NCBI GenBank assembly: GCA_029851415.1
Contig: CM056742.1
Location: forward strand, 114,454,246-114,518,245
Source of the DNA: Eretmocerus hayati
Lineage: Eukaryota; Arthropoda; Insecta; Hymenoptera; Aphelinidae
Reading direction: 5' to 3'
DNA length: 64,000 nt
Both the position numbers and the translations under genes were made by a program. The notes beneath the pieces were generated by a model. That model searched no databases and was not told the DNA's origin. It saw only the letters and a list, made by a program, of their open reading frames with translations. This document shows, in pieces, positions 34,941-47,197 of this stretch. Position 1 is the first letter of the stretch; the number at the start of each line of letters is the position of its first letter.

Positions 34941-35952
34941 CCTGGGGGCACTCCAGTAGGACCCGAGATACCGTCAAAAATTCCGAGCACTCGAGTTTGA
35001 AGAGCGCAACTCAGTTTCTGCGCGGCCCGCCACGCTGCCGCGAGAGTACCCCCACCACTCGCCCCTGCAGCTTTCTTCAAGCGAGATGAAGGAAACATTA
35101 ACTTTCATCTGCTGGGTCAAGGACGCAAGTCAAGATATGTTAACCGAACTTTTTTTTTATCAAACTTTTAACATTTTTCTACCGTTTCCCGCAAATTTCG
35201 GCCCTCAATATTCAATTGTTCATTAAATATCGATTTAAAGAAAAATATCGGTATCTCCGGTCCAAAAGGTCGTAGAGTGATGTACTCTTCCTCAAAACTT
35301 GGAGCAAAATTTGCACTACAAGATACAAAAACAAATTTTTAGATATATCGATTAACCGCAGAACTGTGTGCAAAATAATACCGAGAATTTCCGATTTTTA
35401 TAAATTGGCTCCAGAGACGATTTTTTGTAACAAAGTGACCGGTTTTATGATTGCATCTCATAGTTGAGGGTTCCAGGAAGCTCTCTGATTCTCTGCGACA
35501 ACTTTAGTGTACTTGGAAAATTCTTACTGCTATTGCAAAAAACAACAATTTGGGATAAACAAATATGAAAGCCTCAATGTTTATCGATGGATTGCTCTTT
35601 TTTTTGCATATGGTAGTCTATGAAGGCTACATTTTTCAGCGAGTACACATCGATCCATTGGCTTCCCTCGAAATGAAAAATAAAGGAAACTTTTGACATT
35701 CTCCAGCTTTGTTGCTAATTATCTCGAGTTACGCAAAGAGTTTCAGTATGGTTCTTTTTAAATTTAGAGACTATCATTGCCTACAACATATTACCATAAG
35801 GAAGGATCCAAATATTATAACAACTCCCCGGGATGCAAAATAACGGAAAGAGTACAAAATTTCGCACTATTTTGTTGTTGTAATTTTTATATCGCAACTT
35901 TGAACATGATTCTTGAATTCTCGTGCCATAAATTATCTCATGAGACTGCGTG

Positions 35953-36038
35953 CAGATGGGTATTTTTGTTACGAAGGACTTATAGCCCTCGCTTCGCTCG
36001 TGCCATAAACGGTCCTTCGTACAAAACTACCCATCTAC
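35953..36038. repeat. Small hairpin MITE inside the right foldback arm
   Basis: CAGATGGGTA...ACGAAGGAC on the left pairs with GTCCTTCGT...TACCCATCT on the right, with about 30 bp between. This segment is absent from the corresponding place of the left arm (about 28,690), so it was inserted after the arms formed. Confidence 0.55.
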
Positions 36039-36200
36039 GTGCAGTGTCATAATATACTATTTGCGCACCCGGGGGGGGGGGGGTGTTCCATTTCATGGGG
36101 GGGAGGTGTTCTCTAGGGTTCCCCGTATCGAAAAAAAAGTAGAACCGTCCTATAGCCTTCATGTCGAAAACTCACGACCTCAGAGCTAGAATTACTGGCC

Positions 36201-39200
36201 CATAAAGAATGACTAAAGTAGGTGATCATGGTCGTGCGTGGTACAGCCCCAAAGAGCCGCGAATGAGTGATACAAAAAGTGGTATATTTACACTTGGGAG
36301 GAAGTCAGTATGATTGTACTTGCATTAAAGCTCGCCGTGGATCGAGAATAATTTCACGGGTTTCCAATGAGCGACGTCAATGCGATGCAAGGATGGTACG
36401 AGTCTTAATTATGGAATAGCGAGCGATAGTAGCGGCTGACAGGGGAGCCATCGCATAGAGAAGAGGGCCATCAAGTAAGTGACTATGGGGGAAAGAGGGA
36501 AATCCCGATTGCGGCGACAGGATCAAAAGGGTTGTCGAGATAATTACGCAAATCGCTGCGAGTCACGTATACGGCGCAGGCTTGGGCATATAAGACTGCG
36601 GACGAGACACGAGTTGCACGAGCGATTTCGTGTGATCCTAATCTGCGATACCTGTAATCATTGCACCATGGCCAGACGAATGCCACGCGAGCTCTACTTT
36701 GCGAGCAGCCCATATATACCGTGAGACAAAGAGAGTTGTGCGTGATATACATGCATGCGCTGCGTTTACGCGACTCTGGCAGCAATGCCTCGAGCGTGTA
36801 CGCACAAGAGGTGAAGCTCAACTGACTAATAATATTGTGTGGTTCACTCGCGGCTACGACATTGTCGACCCGTGGTCTTTGGAGGCTTAAGGAAAAGTTC
36901 AATATATTGACATACATACGTAGATGAAAGATTTTTTCATATTAAGGCACTTTGTTGGCTCATTTGGAGGTCATATAGTTGGAATTGATTTTACTCACGA
37001 AAATCTTAAATGTTTAGTATTTTGCGTCTGTAGGTAGACTCTATTCGCTGCAAGTGTTCTATTTCAAGAAATTTCTTCAAGTCAAATAAATGGGCTTTAT
37101 GAAAGATCTAAAAACTCAGATCTTATGGGAATCCCATGTTGTTTTTGGACGAAGACTACAAAACACCCTCGATAGTGAAGGGCATTTCGGAGGTCACAGA
37201 GGTAGTAAGATATGTCCCATAAGGGTGTATCCACAAATGAAGCGTATGCACTGCTCACGGCGCATAAACAGCATTTGACACAGCGGTAGTTGTGCTCGAA
37301 AGTATGGCGAAGCCTCCGAGCAGCCCCGCTGTGGCATATACGCCAAAGTTGGGGATTCCAACCTCCTCATAATTTTCGAACATACATTAATCATCATTGC
37401 CGACCTCAAAGACACAACATTTTCACATCAAAATCATTCAGAATCAGAGGCCCTTCAACATAAACTTTGGATTTTTGCGATTGGTCATTTATCCGCCGAG
37501 ATAAGTAATGTTGTATTTTGTGATGGTCGAGATCGATTTTGTAAAAATGTTTTGACGGAAGTACATATATATACTTCGTAGAGCGCGGCAAGGAGCGACG
37601 AATATTCGAATCCCGTAGCGCAGCTTAATACTTGATCGTTGACAAAACCACAGGCGACACAGATCAATTCGGTTCTCCTCAATTTCGATGATCGACAACC
37701 CAAGAAACAAAGTTACAATACAGTTTTGCCTTTCGAGTCCAATAAGTATCTTCTTTCAATCATTTAAAGTCAGTGTATTTCACGACCGAATCAACTCCAA
37801 ATGTGCAAGCCCGGACCTGTGTCGTCTGCAACTCTGCCTGCGTGGAGAGAGAGAGAGTGTGCATGTGTGTGTGTGTGTGTGTGTGTGTCTTCTACTGTGG
37901 CGGGGCGCGGAAGGCACGGACATTACCGATCGATGATTCGACCGATGGCTCGCGCGGACATCTGAATTATATTCGAAAGATTAGGAAGCTCGAGTATTGC
38001 ATTTTTCACATGGACCGAGTCAAATCCTTTGATATGACTACAGTTTGAATATTCCGTGCTCTGATATGCCTCAAAAAGGTATTACGCGTTAAAAGTATGA
38101 TAGGCTCATGTTATTGCCGCAAAAACAGTGCAGGTGTACCACCATACTTTTGACCCATATACCTTTTTGAGGTGTATCAAAAATCATCGAATTGTATCTG
38201 CATGATCTAAACACGACATGCTTGAGATGTTGTAGTGGATATAAATATACTCACGACTCACGTGTGCCAAGCGCTGCTCCTCAGAATTTACCCCCCCCCC
38301 CCGCCTACATGTTACCGGCTCGATCCGAAACAGAACTCAAGGTTAGCGACCAAGAACGATACGATAGATGATCTCGTAGCAGACTGAGTTCTTTTGTGGT
38401 TGAGTTTTCAAAGTTTGTTCCCTTTCATTGAAGTCAGTGACATACTTTCAGCACACACCCCCAACTCTTTTATTGTAGGAGATGATATGGCGGCATTTTA
38501 GTTTACAATCTCAAAAGTTGATGAAGCATGGGATGGACTAAGAAGTTTTGTATCTGTCTCTGTACTTTTTTGATGATCATGTGCTCTCAGATTTTTGGTT
38601 TTGTCTAGTTTTTCATCCTTAAATTGAAAATTCCAGCTGGCAATCCACACCGAGTTCTCCATGTGTTTGTATCTCTGTTAGATAAGTATATGTATCCTAC
38701 CAACTAGAAATAGGGAATAAAATGAGTATACATAGAAGAAATCGATTCTTGGTGGAACGATCATAGTTTACTTTCAGGTTCTTGGTGTATCGGAAAACAA
38801 TGGATATGTGAGATGAAACCGTACAGGTTTTGTGTTACAGGCCTCACTCAATACTCAGGAATATTTAATTGGCAGATTAGATTGTGATGGTGTTTTTCGC
38901 CAGTACACAGCTGAAGAGCAAATATTCCCATTCAGCTCCAAAATCCAGTGGGGCATCGGATTCCTAAGTACAAAAAAGGGAAGTGATGAGCTCATGGGGA
39001 GAAATTGAATGTTCAGGCAATTATTCCTCAGTTTATTTAGCTTACAAAATTTCGGACTTTACGTTGCATTCTGTACCTATGTGACTGTAAACAGTTCTGT
39101 AGCAAAAAAATTCATAGTCTCTTGGAACAAGATCATCCTACGTTGATCCAACGTGGAGAGTTCTTTATGAACTCAACCACAAAATTTCAGTGAATCCAAT

Positions 39201-39699
39201 GCGGGACATATCTATAGGTAACAAAACAGCTTTCGAAAGTTCTCTGAAATCAGATATTTTGAAGAATTATTCTCAATTCTAATTTCAATTTTGATATTGA
39301 AATACCTTTTATTTCTAGTAACGAACTTTTTATTGGTTTTAATGAATATTTAGTTAAATTTTTGTTTGAAACTTGATTTTGATCACACCCATCTGGGGAT
39401 AAGCTATATTTCGTATTAATTTTGTATTTGGGCAATCATGCCCGTTTATGATTTGAATAAATGAAAGAATAAATGAATAAATAAATATCCATGACTGGAA
39501 TCAAAGGATTCTTCATATTTTTCTACTACACAAGTCTATAATGGCTTTACGTAATGGGGTTGGCCACTTGGTACGGTTGGTTAGTTAAGTGTACCCATCT
39601 CCCAAACTATAATGTTGTCTAAGTATTCCTCTAGAAGTGCTCTATCTTCAAGCTATTCATTATTTAATACAATTTCACATCGTCAGCGAATTGTAGGAA
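36201..39699. other. No gene recognised; microsatellite and C-tract
   Basis: 36201-36900 is GC-balanced and has a 144-codon minus-strand frame (36483-36917) without any domain. (GA)n then (GT)n microsatellite lies at 37844-37888. A run of about 12 C is at 38291-38302. 39,250-39,480 is very AT-rich with AATGAATAAATAAA near 39470. I see no TIR pair or protein domain. Confidence 0.45.
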
Positions 39700-41700
39700 A
39701 TATCCTGTTGACTATAACTCAATATAAGCAGTGTTTCCCCCCGCAAAATCCAAAATCAAGACTTTACTACCGTATTTTGCTCATAACTTTGGACTGCCAC
39801 ATCAGGTTCCAATTGTTCAGAAAACATTCAAGAAGTGACTTGAATATCTATCGATTGATTACTTGTAAAACCTTTTTTGCGCCTCCCTTGTTCTCTCAGA
39901 AGCTGTATATGGTAACAATCAGAAATGAGCTTATACTTTTTTGACGCATATTTTAATTCTCGTATTCATATTTTCCATCGATTCGTCAGATATTCATCTA
40001 GTTGAATAGAGCTCAAAAAATACGAGATCATTTCACACCGAATATGACTATTTCAAGTATTAGATTAAGTATTATTAAGTATTATTATTCTGAGTGTGAT
40101 AGATGCTTCAAGTCGTAGAAAGTTATTCCAAAAGCAGATTTTGATTCAATAATGAGCATCTCCTGCGCATGCGCTATCCTCTACGTATTTGTAATTACTT
40201 TCAATTGATAGTTGGTTTAATTTCCTTCAAAACAACCTCGTACTGGAGTCAAATTGATGCAAAAGAGCCGGAACCATAGCTGTTGAAAGAAAAATAAATT
40301 CCGTAGGTATCAAATCCATGAGCCGAGAAGAAGCTCGACAGCTTCTTTGACCATTCAAAGCGTGTATTTCCTCTTCTACTCCATCGAAGAATTGACTCCA
40401 ACAAGAGGTCATTTTGAAGGAAATTAGACGAAAGATCGACTATTAACAGTCCTAGAAACGCAACGGATGACGCAAGTGCAGAAAACCTTATATTTGTCGC
40501 ATTTTAATGGCTACAAATTAGATTCTCTTCTGTCAAATACTGATTCCTTCCACAACAACACAATTTCGAGCCTCGAAGTCAACTCTGATCAAGAGGTGAC
40601 TGGATCTGCTTTGAAATCAATCATTGGTCAAGTCGCCTTGCTGCAGGAGGCAACGAGTCACGGCGATTTTGAAAGAGGAATATCTTCGGTGAATGTATGG
40701 TCATATTGAACCCGTGGTCCCAGGGAAGTGAGACTATTTTTCTCTCGCCGATATTGTACACTTCCGACCCGGCTGTATCAAAACGACTTGATGAGTGATT
40801 GATTTCAAAATAATTCTAGTCATTTATCGGTCAGAGTTGATCCTGGGCCTCGAAAATTGTGGAAGGAATTAGTATTTCACAGAAGGGAATCTAGATTTGA
40901 CAACTAAAATTCGACGAATGTAAGGTTTTCTAACGTACGCGCGATCTTTCATGTTCTCAGAACTATGTATAGTCGGTAGTTCGTCTGATTAACTTCAAAA
41001 TGACCCTTTGATGGAGCTAATTTTGATGGAGAAGGAGAGGAAATACACGCTTTGAATGGTCGGAGAAGCTGTCGGGCTTTTTCTTGGCTCACAGACTCGA
41101 TACCTACGGAATTTGTTTTTCTTTCAACAGCTATGGCTCCGGTTCTATTGCATCAAGTTGACTTCAGCATGAGGTTGTTTTAAGGAAATTGAACCAGCTA
41201 TTAATTGAGGGTAGTTTCAAATACGTATAGGATAGTGCATGCGCAGAAGATGCTATTTTTTGCATCAAAATCTGCTTTCGAAATAACTTTCTACCGATTC
41301 GAGCATCTATTGGACTCAAAAAAATAATGCAAAATGTCATTTCGTATGTACATTGATCTCACGAACACAATGGAATGGGTTGCAAGGTCATCTCGGGGAG
41401 CTTTGTGAGGCAAAAATGCGTTTTTCGAGTTTTCCAAGATTCTTCAGCTCACTAAAAAAGCTCTAGGAATATCAAAACGCTCAATAACTGACTAGAAATT
41501 CTCATGGAGCTGGACGATCATCTGACAAATGAGTCAAAAGTAAGAAAATGAAAATTAGAGTATGCTTTCAAAAATTTGTTAGCTGACTTCTGATTCTTGC
41601 CTCCTGATCCTTTCAGAAGCCACAACTTCTGAAAGGACCAGTAAAATACGGTAGTATAGTCTCGATTTTGAATTTTTCGGGAAAAACACAAATATGTATT
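39700..41700. mobile_element. Diverged 2-kb palindromic element
   Basis: An imperfect palindrome is centred near 40,705. Paired words include TTACTACCGTATTTTGCTC (39766) with TAAAATACGGTAG (41642), and TCAAATTGATGCAAAAGAGC (40247) with CTATTGCATCAAGTTGAC (41145). GACCATTCAAAGCG (40350) pairs with CGCTTTGAATGGTC (41050), and TTCAAAATGACC (40987) with GGTCATTTTGAAG (40408). The frame 40467-40709 is within the arm and not a gene. It shares TTTTGAAGGAAAT-type blocks with the family at 13489-14915. Boundaries are approximate. Confidence 0.55.
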
Positions 41701-41990
41701 GGGCTGTAATGAGCAAAAGGTATTTTTTCGACGCGCTGTGCAGAAGAGTGGCTCTTCCGCACCGATCTTCCACTTTCTCGTACAATTTGTTGAAAAACAC
41801 AGTTCGATACACGGGCGTAAAACCTATTTTCCACCCTTATATCGAAATGTACTATTTGGGCCCAACAACTGTGGGATATATCATCTTACAACACCTAAGA
41901 ACAGCAGAACGAAGAAGGGTGGTATGAGAATTTTTCGAGAACGGTTGCAGAAACGCTGCGGAATTGACATGGACGCACTCTGATACTGAT
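41345..41990. repeat. Dispersed repeat copy, relative of 27385-28065
   Basis: This is collinear with 27385-28065 (GGGTTGCAAGGTCATCTCGG near 41377, AAAATACGGTAGTATAGTCT near 41643, ACGGTTGCAGAAACGCTGCG near 41940). It overlaps the right edge of the 39.7-41.7 kb palindrome, whose arm carries part of the same sequence. It is non-coding. Confidence 0.5.
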
Positions 41991-42442
41991 GCACTTTCCA
42001 GTTTCTTACAATTGTTTCACGACGATGCAGACGCATTATTTCTTCGGTAAATTTTGCGTTGTCGCAAGTATTGGTTGATAATTTAAGGTATACCAATCAG
42101 AGACCGCAAGGAGGGCTAGGTCACATTGATGGTCCAACTCTGGCGTGTGACAATCCCCCGGCTCCTGTCAACGTCCGCAGGAGAATGGGTACGCACAGCT
42201 CCATTTGGCAATCTCGAGCACAGAATGAGTGCTCTCCGACTTTCCTGATGCCCAAAGAGCTCTCTAGGTACTTAACTGTGAAGGCTAATAGACGGGCCCG
42301 ATCTAGTAATTCCTCACCGAGGGGTGAGTTCGGCAATGTAATGGTGGATGATTCCTAAACTCGATAGTTGGTGAGGAAGCTGTGTAATTCTCGAGTAGCT
42401 CACTATTCGAGAACGGCCTTCTACCGAACCAACGCGACGGCA
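41991..42442. other. No feature recognised
   Basis: Overlapping frames of about 70-100 codons exist on both strands (42059-42358 plus, 42121-42336 minus). None has a domain I know, and their overlap argues against both being real. Confidence 0.35.
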
Positions 42443-43000
42443 CACAGTGGGGTGAAACATGGATTTTAGGCCACAAATCGTATCCGCGCGGATTCTTGAC
42501 CAATTGACTTGATTCAAAAAAGATTGTCTTCGTTTTTCCACCCTCCACCACGTGGCACTGCAACAATTTCGATTCAAACCGTTCTGGAGTCTAGGGAGGG
42601 CATCAAATGTAGCCCATATTCGAGACGGGAGCACGTTACTCTCATGTGCACTAGAACTGTGTGTGGCAGAGATGGGACTTGGAGTGTTGTCCAGATCCCG
42701 CAAGTCATGCTGCACTTCCGGGGTTATAAGTTCTCCTTCAAAGCAGTCTAGAAAGCATGTATATCAACATAGTTCCAAGTCCTGACCATTCCTGGGCACA
42801 TGCAACCCATAAAAAAACGGGTAAATGGTTCAACATTCGATGCCTTCCCGAGACTCCAGGATGGTTTAAATCAAAATTGTTGCAGTGTCACGTGGCGGAT
42901 GGTGGAAAAATGAAGAGAATCTTTTTTGATTGAAGTAAATCAGTCGAGAAATCGCGCCAATACGATTTGTGGCCTCAATTACATGTTTCACCCCACTGTG
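42443..43000. mobile_element. Transib-like non-autonomous element with RSS-like ends, 558 bp
   Basis: TIRs of about 185 bp begin CACAGTGGGGTGAAACAT (42443) and end in the complement at 43000. A perfect 5-bp duplication CGGCA flanks it (42438-42442, 43001-43005). A GC-rich 5-bp duplication and a CAC-type heptamer are hallmarks of Transib, the superfamily related to RAG1. At both ends the heptamer CACAGTG is followed by exactly 23 bases and then ACAAATCGT. No transposase is encoded; the frames inside are not protein-like. Confidence 0.75.
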
Positions 43001-43422
43001 CGGCAGGGCGTATCCCTGCCCAGTGGCCTTGGAGAGCCAATAGGCAGGAGGCCGGGGTATAAATCACAACATTCGCAGGTACATCGATCAGATGAACATA
43101 GATGATCCCTGCTTCACATTAGAAAATATGTTCGATTCTAGAGTAGCTCAGAAATTCAATGAAAATCAAAACAATGACCATATCGACTTAAAAGAGTGGG
43201 TCGACAAGATTGTTGTCATAGAGAAACAGAACTCGTTCAAAATTGCAGGGAAAAATGTACGACGGGCTCTAAAAGGGAACAAAAAGTCTGCAGATTTCTC
43301 AGTCCGAATTCTCACGCTGAGTGAGCCCGATACAGAGAAGAGTTCGCATGTTATAGAGTCACTCAACACAGGGGCCATCAGGGCAGTTCTGCAATTTTGA
43401 AAGGCAATCTGCTCTTCGCCCA
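43001..43422 (+). other. Spacer with TATA box and an unrecognised 102-aa frame (43092-43400)
   Basis: TATAAAT lies at 43058-43064, and the frame MNIDDPCFTLENMFDSRVAQ and onward starts 34 bp downstream. It contains an acidic/basic mix and ends at TGA 43398-43400, just 23 bp before the big transposon. Amino-acid composition is protein-like, but I do not recognise it and the ATG would be nearly at the transcription start. It may be an exon of a longer gene or chance. Confidence 0.25.
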
Positions 43423-43580
43423 CTCTGTAAAAATCAATAAGTAGAAAAATCACTTATTGAAAGAGTGACAGACAGTTAACTTAGGAATAAGTGATATACC
43501 ACGCTGGAATAAGTGACAATCGGTCTCGGGCACAAGTCAACCGACGCTAGACTCAGTCGGACTTATTGAATGAGTTGCTG
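43423..43580. repeat. Left TIR and subterminal motif cluster
   Basis: TIR 43423-43446 is followed by CACTTATTGAAAGAGTGA (43451 on), GGAATAAGTGA (near 43484 and 43504) and GGACTTATTGAATGAG (near 43559). These are variants of the dyad ACTTATTcaaTAAGT, which is far more abundant at the right end. In En/Spm elements, comparable subterminal motifs bind an element-encoded protein; that role here is inferred. Confidence 0.7.
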
Positions 43581-44508
43581 GGCACTCATGTCGATAAAGC
43601 AGCTTATGGGAGCGTAACAATGAATGAATACGCAAGCGCGCCAAGCGCGCGGGAACCGTGAGTTGGATGGCGGGTAGAGACCCTCTTGAGGGTCTCTGAT
43701 GGCGGGAACTCGTGTACCGCCCCCACACCTCTCCCCCGCTTCACTCACGGAACTGTCGGGTGCTGACAGTCCTGGTATCCCCACTCATTAGTCAGTAGTG
43801 CCTGGTGAATTGATGCGCTGCAGTACCCGCTACTGTAAGCAACTGTAAGCATCTCAAGTGTCAGCTCATGGTGTCTCTTTGTCTTGAGTGAGTGAAAATT
43901 CGAAAGCTGGAAGTTCCTGGACCGTTGTAACCTCAATTCACACGGAGCGCTGAATATCGGTAAGTCTTCTCATTACTCCAGATTTAAAGACTTATAGGAT
44001 CACACGAGGGGCTTGAATCTATTTTGATGTAGTTTTCTCGAATAGTTTCAGTATATGAATATGCAAGTACTTCCACGCTTTGCGATCTCATCAATGTATC
44101 AAGTGCCAAGTGCTAGTTGAAACATTTTGTCGGATTTTTTTTAGGAAAACCCAAATCTTACTTCGGGTTTTTCGCCAGTGGCTTCAGGATCTCGTTTGGA
44201 GGCTACTTCTACACTTCTTTCTCGCGGAAAGTCATCGTTCTCGAACTGTGTGCGCTCAAAACACGGATTTTACGATTTTCGATGTTGAACAAAAGCAACA
44301 ACAAATCGATAAATTCATGTTCCGAGTCGCTAAAGCGATTCCCTAGGATGTTTTGTGTAAGATCCATTAGCAACAATTGATGTTTTCGGACGGGAACCAC
44401 TCGTTTTTTTGAAATAAATTAATGTACTGTTTTTCTCTGCGATAGTGTATATATATAGCTACACCTATAGCTTTATATTTATAGTGTAGCCGTGTGTGTG
44501 TATATATA

Positions 44509-45415
44509 CACTAAAAAAATATACGACAGGAACTGCCGAACGCTTCAGTAGGTTCTACTGAAGTTGTCAAGTAAGTAGACGCAAGCCGCTCGAAATCCGC
44601 GGCGTGTTAACGCGATCACGGTGAATTGACTCAATTAAATGGTCTGAAATTTTGTATACACATGGTTGAAGACCATTGCTTTCACGTGGTGAGAGATTTG
44701 CTATGAAAAACAATAACAAAAAAATGAGAAAAATCGTACCATTTTTCGATGTTTTTATGGGTTTCTTTCCGCGAGTCGAGTGCGAGGCGTGATTTTCCAC
44801 ATGCGAGGAAGTTTTTCAGTTTTCAACTACTATAAGACTCAAAGCGAGAAAGTTGTTCGCAACTATCTAAATTATGTTAATTTCAAGGATTCAGATCGAT
44901 TGATGCAATAGCAAAGAAGTTCTAAGCATTTTATTGAGAATATTGTTTGGAGACGCGCCGCGGGTCGTCAAATCAGAATTGTATCCGTCAGACAAAAAGA
45001 GCTCCAAATGTTTTCCTGTTGCATCGATCGATGTGAATCTTTGGAATTAACATAATTTAGATAATTCCGAACAACTTTCTCGCTTTGAGTTTTATAGTAG
45101 TTGGAAACTGAAAAACTTCCTCGCATGTGGAAAATCACGCCTCGCGCTCGACTCGCGGAAAGAAACCCATGAAAATATCGAAAAATGGTAAGATTTTTCT
45201 AATTTTTCTGTTATTGTTTTTCATTAAAAATCTTGTACCGCGTGAAAGCAATGCTCTTAAACTATGTGTATACAAAATTTCAGACCATTTTATTGAGTCA
45301 ATTCACCGTGATCGCGTTAACACGCCGCGGATTTCGAGCGGCTTGCGTCTACTTGACAACTTCAGTAGAACCTACTGAAGCATTCGGCAGTTCCTGTCGT
45401 ATATTTTTTTCAGTG
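44509..45415. mobile_element. CACT-terminal foldback element nested in the big transposon
   Basis: A near-perfect palindrome: CACTAAAAAAATATACGACA at 44509 and the complement ending TATTTTTTTCAGTG at 45415, with arms of about 370 bp and TA on both flanks (44507-44508, 45416-45417). A short unpaired centre lies near 44,900-45,040. The arms carry mirror-image frames (44567-44800 minus and 45127-45378 plus), which reflect the palindrome and are not genes. Confidence 0.75.
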
Positions 45416-46440
45416 TAGTGACCGAGAACTCCATCAGAGACTGTGCACTGAAAACCTTCGAGAAATAGGAGGTTTTGCCCTGGAAACATCGATTGTTGCT
45501 ATTCGATCTTACACGGGACATCCTAGAAATAGTATATTACTGTACTAGGCAGGGAAGTTGGATTTCCGTGACTGTGGGATGATAATGCCGAGGCGAAGCC
45601 GAGGCATTAATATCACACTGTCATGAGCATCCCACTTCTCTGCCGAGTGCTGTATACTATTCTTTCTCCTCTCGGCCCGAAAGTACGTCGAAATTTTATT
45701 AATCAGTACAAAAATACGCGTTTAACCCCACTTCTGCATTTGTTTACTGTGGGGTGTTCAAGCAGACGACCTCGCAGCTTTTATTTACGGTTTTTGCTGC
45801 ATGATACTTGTGATGTGATGTACTCGTCCGCCCGACTTTTGCAAAAGCGAGGCGTGAGCCGAGCTTTTGCTGGTCGGGGCGGACGTAAGCAAAAAAAATA
45901 AAAATAATGAAGTGTTTGAAAAATATTGAACTGTTTTGTGAGAGTGAGCGCTCAATACTATTATCGCATGATTCAATTTGGGTCTTGATACGAAGTTGTG
46001 CCCGCTCATGGCCCTAAGCTCTTGTCACTGACAATGAGCTTTTTGTGTACCTTATCGACTTATGTCATGGGGCATTAGAAATCCTGCTCTATTGTCGGCT
46101 TTTGAGAGCTTTCTGTTCAAGCAGCAGTATTTATAAAAGGATACCGCCTCTCAAGTATAAGCATACATCATATATAAACAGATTGATGAACATAACCTCG
46201 ATAGGTTATGTATCGCATGCATGTCTCACGCGCTCTCTGCACCGTAAAGCAGCGCAGGCAGCGAAAGATGCAGCAAAAATCGACAGCCAATCAGAGCGCG
46301 AGTTGACTCGTGCCGGCAGCAAAAGTCGAGCTTTCGTGACCAAAACGAGGCGCGGAAGGACGTACTTTCGTGCCGGGAGGAGGAAAACTTATTTAGCCAC
46401 TGGGAACATGGATTTTTCAATTTGTTATTGCTTTTATGTA

Positions 46441-46852
46441 CACTGAGAAAAAATTCTTGGTCGTACGACCATGCGTATTGTCGTACGACCAAGATGGTAT
46501 TTGCTGCAGAACAATACCAATTTTGTTATCGCATCAATCTATCAGAACGATTTGGTGATCTGGTATTAGAGCCACAATAGTTGAATATTACGCGTATATT
46601 TCAAATGCCCCGATACTTAATGAATTAACAGTAGTGATATTACGGATCTTTTGCTACAAAAGCTACCAATTTTTTGCACGGGATAGCACCGCAAAGGGAC
46701 AAATATAATCCAACGATTTTTTAGGTTATTCGTGCCAGATTGGTTCAATAACAAAATTATTTTGCTGTGGTGACAATTCAGTATTGGTCTGACGGCAATA
46801 CCACGTAACAATACAGTCATATTGTTCCGACGGCAATATTTTATTCTCAGTG
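46441..46852. mobile_element. CACTGAGAA-terminal MITE nested in the big transposon
   Basis: Ends are CACTGAGAAAAAATTCTTGG and the complement of CACTGAGAATAAAATATTG, flanked by TA (46439-46440, 46853-46854). Near the left end the self-complementary word GGTCGTACGACC occurs twice (about 46460 and 46481), giving a strong local hairpin. It is 412 bp and non-coding. It sits about 350 bp upstream of the first exon of the SAM-like gene. Confidence 0.65.
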
Positions 46853-47197
46853 TACAGTGTAGAAAATTTATTCGAAAAACATGAACCATACTGGCTGAAA
46901 ATTCTTCGCGCGAGCTTTTTCTTGACAACTTGTGTAAACAACTTCATTGAACAATTTTGTATTTGAAAATGTATCGAAACGTGGATTCTTTGATTCAGAA
47001 GGGTTTTTTTGGAGGGGATCCCGCAAAAATGTCATCAGAATAATTTTTCAATCACACATTACAAATGACATTCCAAGTTTGAATTGGATAGAATATTTGA
47101 TTTTGTGCCTTAGATTGTAATAACAGCTCCTGCTTCTTCACAGGCTGTCGACAACAAATTGTTAAAGTGTACGCGTCTTCGGTGTCGTTTGTTTGCC

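Larger units (their letters stand above)
28552..36200. mobile_element. 7.6-kb inverted-repeat structure enclosing a Gypsy pol relic
   Basis: The left arm 28552-29378 starts GGCCAGTAATTCTAG. It matches the complement of the right arm, about 35190-36200, ending CTAGAATTACTGGCC. Both arms contain a C/G homopolymer, the AACTCCCCGGGATGCAAAAT segment and the GGCCGAAATTTG inner end. The right arm carries an extra hairpin at 35953-36038. The enclosed 5.8 kb includes a decayed minus-strand Gypsy pol (31190-34940) and unassigned DNA (29379-31189). Either a retroelement landed in the loop of a foldback transposon, or two inverted copies flank it. No target duplication was seen. Confidence 0.7.

Noticed and set aside
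28552..36200. A complete LTR retrotransposon spanning this region
   Set aside because: No LTR pair found; gag and protease absent; pol broken by frameshifts and stops.
36483..36917. 144-codon minus-strand frame
   Set aside because: Longest frame in its region but no domain, signal peptide or splice context, and composition is not protein-like.
44567..45378. Pair of similar frames (44567-44800 minus, 45127-45378 plus) that look like a duplicated small gene
   Set aside because: They are the two mirror arms of the CACT-terminal palindrome at 44509-45415.
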